16,448 nucleotides of DNA from Comamonas sp. Lineage in GTDB: Bacteria; Pseudomonadota; Gammaproteobacteria; Burkholderiales; Burkholderiaceae_C. The first letter of the stretch is position 1, and each line of letters begins with the position of its first letter. Position numbers and translations under genes: made by a program. The stretch spans positions 1 through 16,448 of the forward strand of contig JAFAIY010000206.1 of NCBI GenBank assembly GCA_019236485.1, read 5' to 3'. The notes under the pieces are model-generated. The model saw only the letters and a program-made list of their open reading frames with translations. It was not told the origin of the DNA and ran no database searches. Positions 6,001-14,054 of the stretch are shown piece by piece.

Positions 6001-8715
6001 ATGACAGCTCAGACTGACCCCCAAGGCGCTGGCTTGCCTGCCGGCCTGGACCAACAAGAATCCCGCGAGTGGATGGATGCGCTTTCGGCCGTGATCGACC
6101 GTGAAGGCGCGGACTACGCCCACAAGCTGATCGAGGAGCTGCTCGAGCACGCTCGCCAGAACAGCGTGGACATGCCGTTCTCGGCCAACACCGGCTATGT
6201 GAACACCATCGAGGCCGACCAGGAGGCCAAGTGCCCCGGCAATCTCGAGATCGAAGGCCGCCTGCGTGCCTATATGCGCTGGAACGCCATGGCCATGGTG
6301 GTCAAGGCCAACCGCATCCACCCGCCCGAAGGCGGTGACCTGGGCGGCCACATCGGCTCCTTCGCTTCGCTGGCCAATATGTTTGCGGCCGGCTTCAACC
6401 ATTTCTGGCACGCCGAGAACGAGAACCACGGCGGCGACTGCCTGTACATCCAGGGCCATGTCTCGCCCGGCATCTATGCGCGCGCCTACCTCGAAGGCCG
6501 CATCACCGAAGAGCAACTGCTGAACTTCCGCCAGGAAGTGGACGGCAAGGGCCTGTCCAGCTACCCCCACCCCAAGCTGATGCCCGACTTCTGGCAGTTC
6601 CCCACGGTGTCCATGGGCCTGGGCCCGCTGATGGCCATCTACCAGGCGCGCTTCCTCAAGTATCTGCATGCCCGCGGCATTGCCAACACCGAAAACCGCA
6701 AGGTCTGGGTGTTCTGCGGCGACGGTGAAATGGACGAGGTGGAATCCCTGGGCGCCATCGGCCTGGCCTCGCGCGAGAACCTGGACAACCTGGTCTTCGT
6801 CATCAACTGCAATCTGCAGCGCCTGGACGGCCCGGTGCGCGGCAACGGCAAGATCATCCAGGAACTCGAAGGCGAGTTCCGCGGCGCCGGCTGGAACGTG
6901 ATCAAGCTGCTGTGGGGCAAGGGCTGGGACGAGCTGTTGGCCAAGGACAAGGACGGCGTGCTCAAGAAGATCATGATGGAGTGCAACGACGGCGACTACC
7001 AGGCCTTCAAGGCCAACGACGGCGCCTACGTCCGCAAGAACTTCTTCGGCCGCGATCCGCGTGCGCTGAAGATGGTCGAGCACATGAGCGACGACGAGAT
7101 CTGGAATCTGCGCCGCGGCGGCCACGATTCGCAGAAGGTCTACGCGGCCTTCCACGCTGCCAACAACCACAAGGGTCAGCCCACCGTGCTGCTGGTCAAG
7201 ACCGTCAAGGGCTTCGGCATGGGCAAGATCGGTGAAGGCAAGAACACCGTGCACCAGACCAAGAAGCTCGGCGACGAGGACATCAAGGCCTTCCGCGACC
7301 GCTTCAACATCCCCATCCCCGACAGCCAGATCGCGGACATCCCGTTCTACAAGCCGGCCGACGACACGCCGGAGATGAAGTATCTGCACGAGCGCCGCAA
7401 GGCCCTGGGCGGCTATCTGCCGCACCGCCGCGAGAAGGCCGACGAGCACTTCACCGCGCCCGCGCTGGACACTTTCAAGGCCATCCTCGAGCCCACGCCC
7501 GAAGGCCGCGAAATCTCGACCACCCAAGCCTATGTGCGTTTCCTCACGCAGCTGCTGCGCGACAAGAACATCGGCCCCCGCGTCGTGCCCATCCTGGTCG
7601 ACGAGGCCCGTACCTTCGGCATGGAAGGCCTGTTCCGTCAGATCGGCATCTACAACCCCGCAGGTCAGCAGTACACCCCGGTCGACAAGGACCAGGTGAT
7701 GTACTACCGCGAGGACAAGGCCGGCCAGATCCTGCAGGAAGGCATCAACGAGGCGGGCGGCATGTCCAGCTGGATCGCGGCTGCCACCAGCTACAGCCAT
7801 AGCAACCGGGTCATGATCCCGTTCTATGTGTACTACTCGATGTTCGGTTTCCAGCGCATCGGCGACCTGGCCTGGGCGGCCGGCGACCTGCAAGCGCGCG
7901 GCTTCCTGCTGGGCGGCACCTCGGGCCGCACCACGCTGAACGGCGAAGGCCTGCAGCACGAAGACGGTCACAGCCACATCCTGGCCAACACCATCCCCAA
8001 CTGCATCACCTATGACCCCACCTTCGCTCACGAAGTGGCCGTGATCATGCAGGACGGTCTGCGCCGCATGGTGCAGGACCAGGAAAACATCTTCTACTAC
8101 ATCACGCTGCTCAACGAAAACTACCCCATGCCCGGTCTGACCGAAGGCACGGAAGAGCAGATCCTCAAGGGCATGTACATGGTCAAGCCCGGCCAGAAGG
8201 TGCCCGAGAGCGGCCTGCGCGTGCAGCTGCTGGGCTCCGGCACCATCCTGCGCGAATCCTTCTTCGCCCAGGATCTGCTGGAAAAGGACTGGGGCGTTGC
8301 CGCCGACGTCTGGAGCTGCCCGTCGTTCAACGAGCTGACCCGCGAAGGTCAGGAAGCGGACCGCTTCAACATGCTGCACCCGATGGAAACCGCCAAGGTG
8401 CCGTTCGTGGCGCAACAGCTGGCCGCTCACCCCGGCCCCGTGGTCGCCTCGACCGACTACATGAAGGCCTACGCCGAGCAGATCCGCCCCTATATGCCCA
8501 AGGGCCGTACCTACAAGGTGCTGGGCACCGACGGCTTCGGTCGCTCGGACTTCCGCGCCAAGCTGCGTGAGCACTTCGAAGTCAACCGTCACTACATCGT
8601 GGTGGCTGCACTGCGCGGTCTGGCCGACGAAGGCAAGATCAACGCAACCACCGTGGCGGAAGCCATCAAGAAGTACGGCATCAACGTCGACAAGATCAAC
8701 CCGCTGCACGCCTAA
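6001..8715 (+). CDS. aceE: Pyruvate dehydrogenase E1 component (homodimeric type)
   Basis: The thiamine-diphosphate enzyme that decarboxylates pyruvate and passes the acetyl group to the lipoyl arms of E2; cytoplasmic, part of the pyruvate dehydrogenase complex. It has 904 residues, close to the 887 of E. coli AceE and of the single-chain alpha2 type. The ThDP/Mg motif GDGEMDEVESLGAI begins at residue 240 and continues through NLVFVINCNLQRLDGPVRGNGKI. Other family stretches are GGDLGGHIGSFAS (about 107-119) and HEDGHSH in the C-terminal half. The ATG is preceded by GAAGGAGA at a good distance. It opens a four-gene operon; aceF starts 18 bp after its stop. The frame is intact. Confidence 0.98.
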   Translation: MTAQTDPQGAGLPAGLDQQESREWMDALSAVIDREGADYAHKLIEELLEHARQNSVDMPFSANTGYVNTIEADQEAKCPGNLEIEGRLRAYMRWNAMAMVVKANRIHPPEGGDLGGHIGSFASLANMFAAGFNHFWHAENENHGGDCLYIQGHVSPGIYARAYLEGRITEEQLLNFRQEVDGKGLSSYPHPKLMPDFWQFPTVSMGLGPLMAIYQARFLKYLHARGIANTENRKVWVFCGDGEMDEVESLGAIGLASRENLDNLVFVINCNLQRLDGPVRGNGKIIQELEGEFRGAGWNVIKLLWGKGWDELLAKDKDGVLKKIMMECNDGDYQAFKANDGAYVRKNFFGRDPRALKMVEHMSDDEIWNLRRGGHDSQKVYAAFHAANNHKGQPTVLLVKTVKGFGMGKIGEGKNTVHQTKKLGDEDIKAFRDRFNIPIPDSQIADIPFYKPADDTPEMKYLHERRKALGGYLPHRREKADEHFTAPALDTFKAILEPTPEGREISTTQAYVRFLTQLLRDKNIGPRVVPILVDEARTFGMEGLFRQIGIYNPAGQQYTPVDKDQVMYYREDKAGQILQEGINEAGGMSSWIAAATSYSHSNRVMIPFYVYYSMFGFQRIGDLAWAAGDLQARGFLLGGTSGRTTLNGEGLQHEDGHSHILANTIPNCITYDPTFAHEVAVIMQDGLRRMVQDQENIFYYITLLNENYPMPGLTEGTEEQILKGMYMVKPGQKVPESGLRVQLLGSGTILRESFFAQDLLEKDWGVAADVWSCPSFNELTREGQEADRFNMLHPMETAKVPFVAQQLAAHPGPVVASTDYMKAYAEQIRPYMPKGRTYKVLGTDGFGRSDFRAKLREHFEVNRHYIVVAALRGLADEGKINATTVAEAIKKYGINVDKINPLHA

Positions 8716-8733
8716 GAACGGGAGACATTCAAC

Positions 8734-10395
8734 ATGGCATTGACAGAAATCAAAGTCCCCGATATCGGCGACTTCTCCGAAGTCGGCGTGATCGAAGTGC
8801 TGGTCAAGGTGGGTGACTCCATCAAGGTCGAGCAGTCGCTGATCACCGTGGAGTCCGACAAGGCCTCCATGGAAATTCCTTCGAGCCACGCCGGCGTGGT
8901 CAAGGAAGTCAAGGTCGCGCTGGGCGACAAGGTCAAGGAAGGCTCGGTGCTGGTGCTGCTGGAAACCGCAGACGCCGCTTCGGCTCCTGCGGCCGCCGCT
9001 CCCGCACCTGCTGCAGAGGCAGCTGCCCCTGTGGCAGCAGCGCCCGTGGCCGCCGCTGCGGTCGCCACCACCCAGGACATCAAGATTCCCGATATCGGCG
9101 ACTTCAAGGACGTGGCCGTGATTGAGATCCTGGTCAAGGTGGGCGACGTCGTGACGGCCGAGCAATCGCTGTTCACCGTCGAGTCCGACAAGGCATCGAT
9201 GGAAATCCCGTCGCCTGCGGCCGGCACCATCACGGCGCTGAGCATCAAGATCGGCGACAAGGTCAATGTGGGCGACGTGGTCGGCCAGATGACGGTGCAG
9301 GGCGCTGCTCCTGCCCAGGCTGCCGCTCCCGTGGCTGCACCTGCGCAAGCCGCTGCTCCCGTAGCCGCAGCCGTTGCGGCGCCGGTTGCTGCCCCTGTGG
9401 CTGCAGCTCCTGCCGCTGTGCCGGCCCACAATCCCACGGTGGCACCCACAGGCGCTCTGCCTTATGCATCGCCCTCGGTGCGCAAGTTCGCCCGCGAACT
9501 GGGCGTGCCGCTGGCCGAGGTCAAGGGTTCGGGCAACAAGGGCCGCATCACTGCAGACGACGTGCAGGCCTTCACCAAGTCCGTCATGGCCGGCGCCGTG
9601 CAGACCCTGGCCCAGCAGGCCGTGGCCCCCAAGTCTTCCGGCGGCAACGTCGGCGGCCTGGAAGTGCTGGCCTGGCCCAAGGTCGACTTCGCGAAGTTCG
9701 GCGCTGTCGAGCGCAAGGACCTGTCGCGCATCAAGAAGATCTCGGGCGCCAACCTGCACCGCAACTGGGTCATGATTCCCCACGTCACCAACAATGACGA
9801 AGCCGACATCACCGAGCTCGAAGCCTTCCGCGTTTCGACCAATGCCGAAAGCGCCAAGGCCAAGAGCGACGTCAAGGTCACCATGCTGGCCTTCGTGATC
9901 AAGGCGGTGGTTGCTGCGCTGAAGAAGTTCCCCGAGTTCAATGCCTCGCTGGACGGCGACACCCTGGTCTACAAGCAGTACTACAACATCGGCTTTGCGG
10001 CCGATACGCCCAACGGTCTGGTCGTTCCCGTACTCAAGGACGCCGACAAGAAGGGCATTCTGCAGATCAGCCAGGAAATGGGCGAGCTGGCCAAGAAGGC
10101 CCGCGACGGCAAACTCGGCGCTGCCGACATGCAGGGCGGCTGCTTCTCGATCTCGTCTCTGGGCGGCATCGGCGGCACCAACTTCACGCCCATCATCAAT
10201 GCGCCTGAAGTCGCGATCCTGGGCCTGTCCAAGTCGGTCATGAAGCCCGTGTGGGACGGCAAGGCTTTCGTGCCGCGCCTGACGCTGCCGCTGTCGCTGT
10301 CGTACGACCACCGTGTCATCGACGGCGCCGCAGCCGCACGCTTCAACGCCTACCTGGGCGCCGTGCTGGCGGACTACCGCCGCATCCTGCTGTAA
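8734..10395 (+). CDS. aceF: Dihydrolipoyllysine acetyltransferase, pyruvate dehydrogenase E2, two lipoyl domains
   Basis: The core of the pyruvate dehydrogenase complex; it carries acetyl groups on swinging lipoyl arms and transfers them to CoA. In its 553 residues: lipoyl domain 1 (about 2-78, lipoyl-lysine K43 in ESDKASMEIP), an Ala/Pro linker, lipoyl domain 2 (about 115-190, K153 in the same motif), a second long Ala/Pro/Val linker (about 190-235), the peripheral-subunit-binding domain (about 244-281, SVRKFARELGV...GKGRITADDV-like), and the catalytic domain (about 310-553) ending in DHRVIDG with H526 and D530. E. coli AceF has three lipoyl domains, so two here is a shorter variant; the third in this operon sits on E3. 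GGGAGA precedes the ATG. Translation of the next gene may be coupled, as its ATG lies 14 bp past the stop. Confidence 0.97.
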   Translation: MALTEIKVPDIGDFSEVGVIEVLVKVGDSIKVEQSLITVESDKASMEIPSSHAGVVKEVKVALGDKVKEGSVLVLLETADAASAPAAAAPAPAAEAAAPVAAAPVAAAAVATTQDIKIPDIGDFKDVAVIEILVKVGDVVTAEQSLFTVESDKASMEIPSPAAGTITALSIKIGDKVNVGDVVGQMTVQGAAPAQAAAPVAAPAQAAAPVAAAVAAPVAAPVAAAPAAVPAHNPTVAPTGALPYASPSVRKFARELGVPLAEVKGSGNKGRITADDVQAFTKSVMAGAVQTLAQQAVAPKSSGGNVGGLEVLAWPKVDFAKFGAVERKDLSRIKKISGANLHRNWVMIPHVTNNDEADITELEAFRVSTNAESAKAKSDVKVTMLAFVIKAVVAALKKFPEFNASLDGDTLVYKQYYNIGFAADTPNGLVVPVLKDADKKGILQISQEMGELAKKARDGKLGAADMQGGCFSISSLGGIGGTNFTPIINAPEVAILGLSKSVMKPVWDGKAFVPRLTLPLSLSYDHRVIDGAAAARFNAYLGAVLADYRRILL

Positions 10396-10409
10396 GCGCT
10401 GCCGCCGCG

Positions 10410-11129
10410 ATGGCTTCGCCCCGCGCTCAGGCCATTCGGACGCTGCACCAGCAATGGTGCGGCCTGTTCGATGCGCCCGGAGCCGATGCAGAAGCCATTT
10501 TGCGGCGCACCTTCCAGGATTGCCGGCAGGCGCTGGAGTCCCTGCAGTCCGAGTTGCTCGCGCTGAACTATCCGGTGGAGTCCATGCTGTTCGCCAGTAC
10601 CTCGCTGCCACAGCGCATTGCGCGGCTGGAGCAGGCGCTGGGCGCTCCCATCCCGCTGTCGCTGGCCTGCTTCTGGCAGGAGGTGGGTGGCGTGTCCCTG
10701 GTCAGCCTGGGCGACTACCTGCATCTGGACTTCTGGCAGGAGCAAGGTCTGGCCGATGCCTGCTGCGATGGCCTGTACATCGAAGCCCTGCATGCGGACG
10801 CGGAGGATTACTTCCTGTCCGAGTGGGAAGACTTTCAGGACAGTCCCGAGGAGTTCTATCTCCCGCTGTCACCGGATGCGCACCACAAGGACGATGTCAG
10901 CGGCGGCGCCAGCTACGGCTTGCGGGTGCAGCGGGGGCAGAGCGATGTGCTGACGCCCTGGCTGGGCTACGAAGGCAGTGCTGCCGAGCAGGACTGGGGC
11001 CAGGCTTTCGACTTCGTGGGCTACCTGCGCTGGAGTCTGCTGGTGCATGCCGGCTTTCCGGGATTTGCCGCAGAGGCCGCATTTGCACCGATCCGGGACC
11101 GGCTGCTCAGCCGGGTCGAGGTCTTTTAA
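10410..11129 (+). CDS. SMI1/KNR4-like protein of unknown function inside the pyruvate dehydrogenase operon
   Basis: A 239-residue soluble acidic protein with no signal peptide or membrane segment. The motif order RIARLEQALGAPIPLSLACFW, then LPLSPDAHHKDDVSGGASYG, then a C-terminal FVGYLRWSLLVHAGFPGF resembles bacterial SMI1/KNR4-like proteins that I recall ending in FVNYLR...GGFPG. That superfamily includes contact-toxin immunity proteins and many uncharacterised proteins; no toxin gene is visible here. The ATG at 10410 is chosen because it lies 14 bp after the aceF stop; the frame is also open further back into aceF, but that overlap is unlikely to be coding. No good ribosome site is seen, so it may rely on coupling with aceF. 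A 61-bp gap separates it from lpdA. Family assignment is tentative; its function in the operon is unknown. Confidence 0.75.
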   Translation: MASPRAQAIRTLHQQWCGLFDAPGADAEAILRRTFQDCRQALESLQSELLALNYPVESMLFASTSLPQRIARLEQALGAPIPLSLACFWQEVGGVSLVSLGDYLHLDFWQEQGLADACCDGLYIEALHADAEDYFLSEWEDFQDSPEEFYLPLSPDAHHKDDVSGGASYGLRVQRGQSDVLTPWLGYEGSAAEQDWGQAFDFVGYLRWSLLVHAGFPGFAAEAAFAPIRDRLLSRVEVF

Positions 11130-11190
11130 CGCATACATATCAGGCGCCGCCCCATGGAGAGGCCGCGGCGCCGGAGATAGGAGAATCGAT

Positions 11191-13029
11191 ATGAGTCTCA
11201 TCGATATCAAGGTACCCAATATCGGCGACTTCGCCGAAGTGGGCGTGATCGAACTGCTGGTCAACCCCGGTGACACCGTGACCGTGGACCAGTCCCTGAT
11301 CACCGTGGAGTCCGACAAGGCTTCCATGGAAATCCCTAGCAGCCACGCCGGCGTCGTGAAGGAAATCAAGGTCAAGGTCGGCGACAAGGTTGCCGAAGGC
11401 TCTGTGGTGCTGTCCCTGGAAGCGGCCGCCGGCGCTGCCGCGCCTGCGGCTGCCCCTGCAGCTGCCGCACAGGCTCCCGTTGCTGCACCTGTGGCCGCTC
11501 CCGTGGCTGCTGCTCCCGCTCCCGTGGCCAGCAACTTCAGCGGTACTGTGGACTATGACTGCGACGTCGTCGTTCTGGGTGGCGGCCCCGGCGGCTACTC
11601 GGCAGCCTTCCGCGCGGCCGATCTGGGCCTGAAGGTCGTGCTGGTCGAGCGTTACAAGACGCTGGGCGGCGTGTGCCTGAACGTGGGCTGCATCCCCTCC
11701 AAGGCGCTGCTGCACGTGGCCGCCGTGATGGACGAGGTCAAGCACCTGGAAGTGGCGGGCGTGAAGTTCGCGGCTCCCGAGGTCAACATCGACCAGCTGC
11801 GCGGCCACAAGGAAAAAGTCATCGGCAAGCTGACCGGCGGTCTGGGCCAGATGGCCAAGATGCGCAAGGTCACCATCGTGCGCGGCTACGGCAACTTTGT
11901 CTCGGCCAACCATATCGAGGTCGAAGAGACCTCGGGCGACGGCCAGGACAAGACCGGCAGCAAGAAGATCGTTCAGTTCAAGAACGCCATCATCGCTGCA
12001 GGCTCGCAGGCCGTGCACCTGCCCTTCATGCCCAAGGACCCCCGCGTGGTCGATTCGACCGGCGCGCTGGACCTGAAGGAAGTGCCCAAGCGCATGCTGA
12101 TTCTGGGCGGCGGCATCATCGGCCTGGAAATGGGCACCGTCTACAGCACGCTGGGCGCGCGCCTGGACGTGGTGGAAATGATGGATGGCCTGATGCAGGG
12201 CGCCGACCGCGATCTGGTCAAGGTCTGGCAAAAGATGAACGCGCCGCGCTTCGACAACATCATGGTCAACACCAAGACCGTGGGTGCCGAAGCCACGCCC
12301 GAAGGCATCAAGGTCACGTTCGCTCCTGCCAAGGACGGCGTCACCGTGCCCGAACCCCAGACCTACGACCTGGTTCTGCAAGCCGTGGGCCGCACGCCCA
12401 ACGGCAAGAAGATCAGCGCCGACAAGGCTGGCGTGGCCGTGACCGATCGCGGCTTCATCGACGTCGACATCCAGATGCGCACCAACGTGCCCAACATCTT
12501 TGCGATCGGCGACATCGTGGGCCAGCCCATGCTGGCGCACAAGGCCGTGCACGAAGCGCATGTGGCCGCTGAAGTCATCGCTGGCGAGCTGCAAGGCAAC
12601 AAGGAACTGGCTGCTGCCGCTTTCAACGCCCGCGTGATTCCTTCGGTCGCCTACACCGACCCCGAAGTGGCATGGGTGGGCCTGACAGAAGACCAGGCCA
12701 AGGCACAAGGCATCAAGGTCAAGAAGGGCCTGTTCCCCTGGGCTGCTTCCGGCCGCGCCATCGCCAACGGCCGCGACGAAGGCTTCACCAAGCTGCTGTT
12801 TGACGACTCCCCCGAAGCCCACGGCCACGGCCGCATCCTGGGCGGCGGCATGGTCGGCACGCACGCCGGCGACATGATCGGTGAAATCGCCCTGGCCATC
12901 GAAATGGGCGCCGACACCGTCGACATCGGCAAGACCATCCATCCCCACCCAACCCTGGGCGAGTCCATCGGCATGGCGGCGGAAGTGGCGCATGGTTCCT
13001 GTACGGACGTGCCGCCTGTGCGCAAGTAA
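11191..13029 (+). CDS. lpdA: Dihydrolipoyl dehydrogenase (E3) with N-terminal lipoyl domain
   Basis: The FAD enzyme that reoxidises the lipoyl arms of E2 and makes NADH. In its 612 residues: a lipoyl domain (about 2-77, K43 in ESDKASMEIP), an Ala/Pro linker (about 78-113), the FAD-binding GGGPGG (130-135), the redox-active disulfide C162/C167 in GGVCLNVGCIPSK, the NAD-binding GGGIIGLEMG, a second FAD motif IFAIGDIVG, and the C-terminal HPHPTLGE with catalytic H586 and E591. The lipoyl-E3 fusion is known from Neisseria and other betaproteobacteria. The start at 11191 was chosen because GGAGATAGGAGA precedes it and the lipoyl domain begins at once (MSLIDIKVPNIGDF); the longer frame from 10978 overlaps the previous gene. 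It ends the operon, 34 bp before a strong terminator. Confidence 0.97.
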   Translation: MSLIDIKVPNIGDFAEVGVIELLVNPGDTVTVDQSLITVESDKASMEIPSSHAGVVKEIKVKVGDKVAEGSVVLSLEAAAGAAAPAAAPAAAAQAPVAAPVAAPVAAAPAPVASNFSGTVDYDCDVVVLGGGPGGYSAAFRAADLGLKVVLVERYKTLGGVCLNVGCIPSKALLHVAAVMDEVKHLEVAGVKFAAPEVNIDQLRGHKEKVIGKLTGGLGQMAKMRKVTIVRGYGNFVSANHIEVEETSGDGQDKTGSKKIVQFKNAIIAAGSQAVHLPFMPKDPRVVDSTGALDLKEVPKRMLILGGGIIGLEMGTVYSTLGARLDVVEMMDGLMQGADRDLVKVWQKMNAPRFDNIMVNTKTVGAEATPEGIKVTFAPAKDGVTVPEPQTYDLVLQAVGRTPNGKKISADKAGVAVTDRGFIDVDIQMRTNVPNIFAIGDIVGQPMLAHKAVHEAHVAAEVIAGELQGNKELAAAAFNARVIPSVAYTDPEVAWVGLTEDQAKAQGIKVKKGLFPWAASGRAIANGRDEGFTKLLFDDSPEAHGHGRILGGGMVGTHAGDMIGEIALAIEMGADTVDIGKTIHPHPTLGESIGMAAEVAHGSCTDVPPVRK

Positions 13030-13063
13030 GCGTAGCGGTCAGGTCTCCGTACTTGCTCAAAAC

Positions 13064-13088
13064 AAAGGCAGCCTTCGGGCTGCCTTTT
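13064..13088 (+). terminator. Strong rho-independent terminator of the pyruvate dehydrogenase operon
   Basis: AAAGGCAGCC, a TTCG tetraloop, then GGCTGCCTTT forms a perfect 10-bp stem followed by T and AT-rich sequence. The run of A before the stem mirrors the T run, so it may work in both directions and could also stop transcription arriving from the AT-rich cassette. Confidence 0.9.
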
Positions 13089-13095
13089 ATATTTT

Positions 13096-13113
13096 GATAG
13101 CTGCTTGTGCTTG
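13096..13113 (+). repeat. Half copy of the Comamonadaceae palindromic repeat
   Basis: GATAGCTGCTTGTGCTTG matches 17 of 18 bases of one arm of the repeat at 2279-2315. The matching second arm is missing: the sequence runs on into TTTATAGGCTCGG. The remaining 156 bp up to 13269 show no gene, only a weak AACCT/AGGTT inverted repeat that may be a poor terminator for the leftward genes. Confidence 0.6.
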
Positions 13114-13269
13114 ATTTATAGGCTCGGAGGGCGATCTTTACGCATATCTCTTGCTGGAGACTTTGAATCGATGAAAGATCTTCTTTGTAGTGCGAAAGTG
13201 TTCGGCTATTGCGTGAATTAGTGCTATCTGACTAAAACCTGTTAAATCAAGATAAGCAGAGGTTAATAT

Positions 13270-13564
13270 TTATTTTTTGTATTTTTCGTATTCATCCTTG
13301 TAAACTTGAATAATTTCATCGTGAAATTCTCTTCTTCTACTGCTCAAGGTGGTTAGTTTCAAAGAAATGTTTTTATAAATTATATTATGTGCTTGATTTT
13401 TAAGACTTTTTTCTTCAATTGAATCAATACAACATGTCTCTTCATTCAGAACCTTGTTGACTAAAAAAAAGCAAATCCTCTTTGCTGATCTGCTCTAAGG
13501 ATTTGTATGATCCATCCTCTGAAAGGTAAAATCCATTATCATTTTCAATTTTTAATAAATTCAT
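13270..13564 (-). pseudogene. Small hypothetical protein, frameshifted in a T8 run (about 97 residues when repaired)
   Basis: I do not recognise this protein. The ATG at 13564-13562 overlaps the end of the ATPase gene by 20 nt and reads MNLLKIENDNGFYLSEDG, stopping after 40 residues (stop at 13442-13444). The coding strand has a T8 run at 13463-13470. Removing one T joins the frame to a further open stretch, FLVNKVLNEETCCIDSI and on to a lysine/glutamate-rich end (VYKDEYEKYKK), stopping at 13270-13272. A stop-free run of some 57 codons in such AT-rich DNA is unlikely by chance, so a single gene of about 97 residues seems probable. It contains no membrane segment. The overlap with the ATPase suggests co-translation and a joint role. 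The 40-residue version could alternatively be the real product. Confidence 0.6.
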
Positions 13565-14054
13565 AGTCTTCTTTCCTCTTTTCATAGGCAGGAAATCCTG
13601 CCTCAAGGGCATTTAAAACTGATGTATGGCTCTCTATTTTTGAGCCGTCAACAGACAAGAGATTTTTATCACCAACATAACCTGAGTAAATTTTATATAC
13701 TATTTTTGAATCGATATTCTCTTTTGCAGAATGAAGAATGTAGTTTGCACCAATTGATGCTCCAATAGTGCTGTTATGCGTAACAACAATAACGGGCATT
13801 GTTTGTGAAATATTTTTTATTAATTGATTTACTTCAGAGTTTAAGAAAATATTATCAAAAGATGATTCTGGTTCATCAATTAGTAGTATGTCATAGTTTT
13901 GAGCATCTTTTATTTCTTGTAAAAGCCTAAACTCAGATCGTTCTCCGCCTGATACTGGGTATCCATCTTTATTTAATATTTCATAATTTATTTTTACAAA
14001 AAGCTTGTAAAAATCAGAAGATGAAATTGAATCAAGCTCCTTCAATGCATTCAA
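13545..14054 (-). CDS. C-terminal part of the PHP-ATPase (ABC signature, Walker B, H-loop)
   Basis: 169 residues from the first ATG, but the frame is open further back to about 14360 and is surely the continuation of the gene above. It shows the ABC signature YPVSGGERSEF, Walker B DILLIDEPESSFDN and H-loop VIVVTHNST, the second half of an ABC/SMC-type nucleotide-binding domain. Alone it lacks Walker A and could not bind ATP normally. Confidence 0.7.
   Translation of the reverse strand: MNALKELDSISSSDFYKLFVKINYEILNKDGYPVSGGERSEFRLLQEIKDAQNYDILLIDEPESSFDNIFLNSEVNQLIKNISQTMPVIVVTHNSTIGASIGANYILHSAKENIDSKIVYKIYSGYVGDKNLLSVDGSKIESHTSVLNALEAGFPAYEKRKEDYEFIKN

Noticed and set aside
9300..9430. Tandem DNA repeat in aceF
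   Set aside because: The periodic Ala/Pro/Val codons encode the flexible interdomain linker normal for this enzyme.
5809..10611. A 1600-residue open frame on the minus strand opposite aceE and aceF
   Set aside because: It mirrors strongly biased GC-rich codons of two certain genes; its translation is low-complexity His/Gly/Val/Asp-rich sequence with no domain.
13114..13269. tRNA gene or attachment site at the left edge of the AT-rich block
   Set aside because: No cloverleaf or T-loop sequence, and no direct repeat matching the right side of the block was found.
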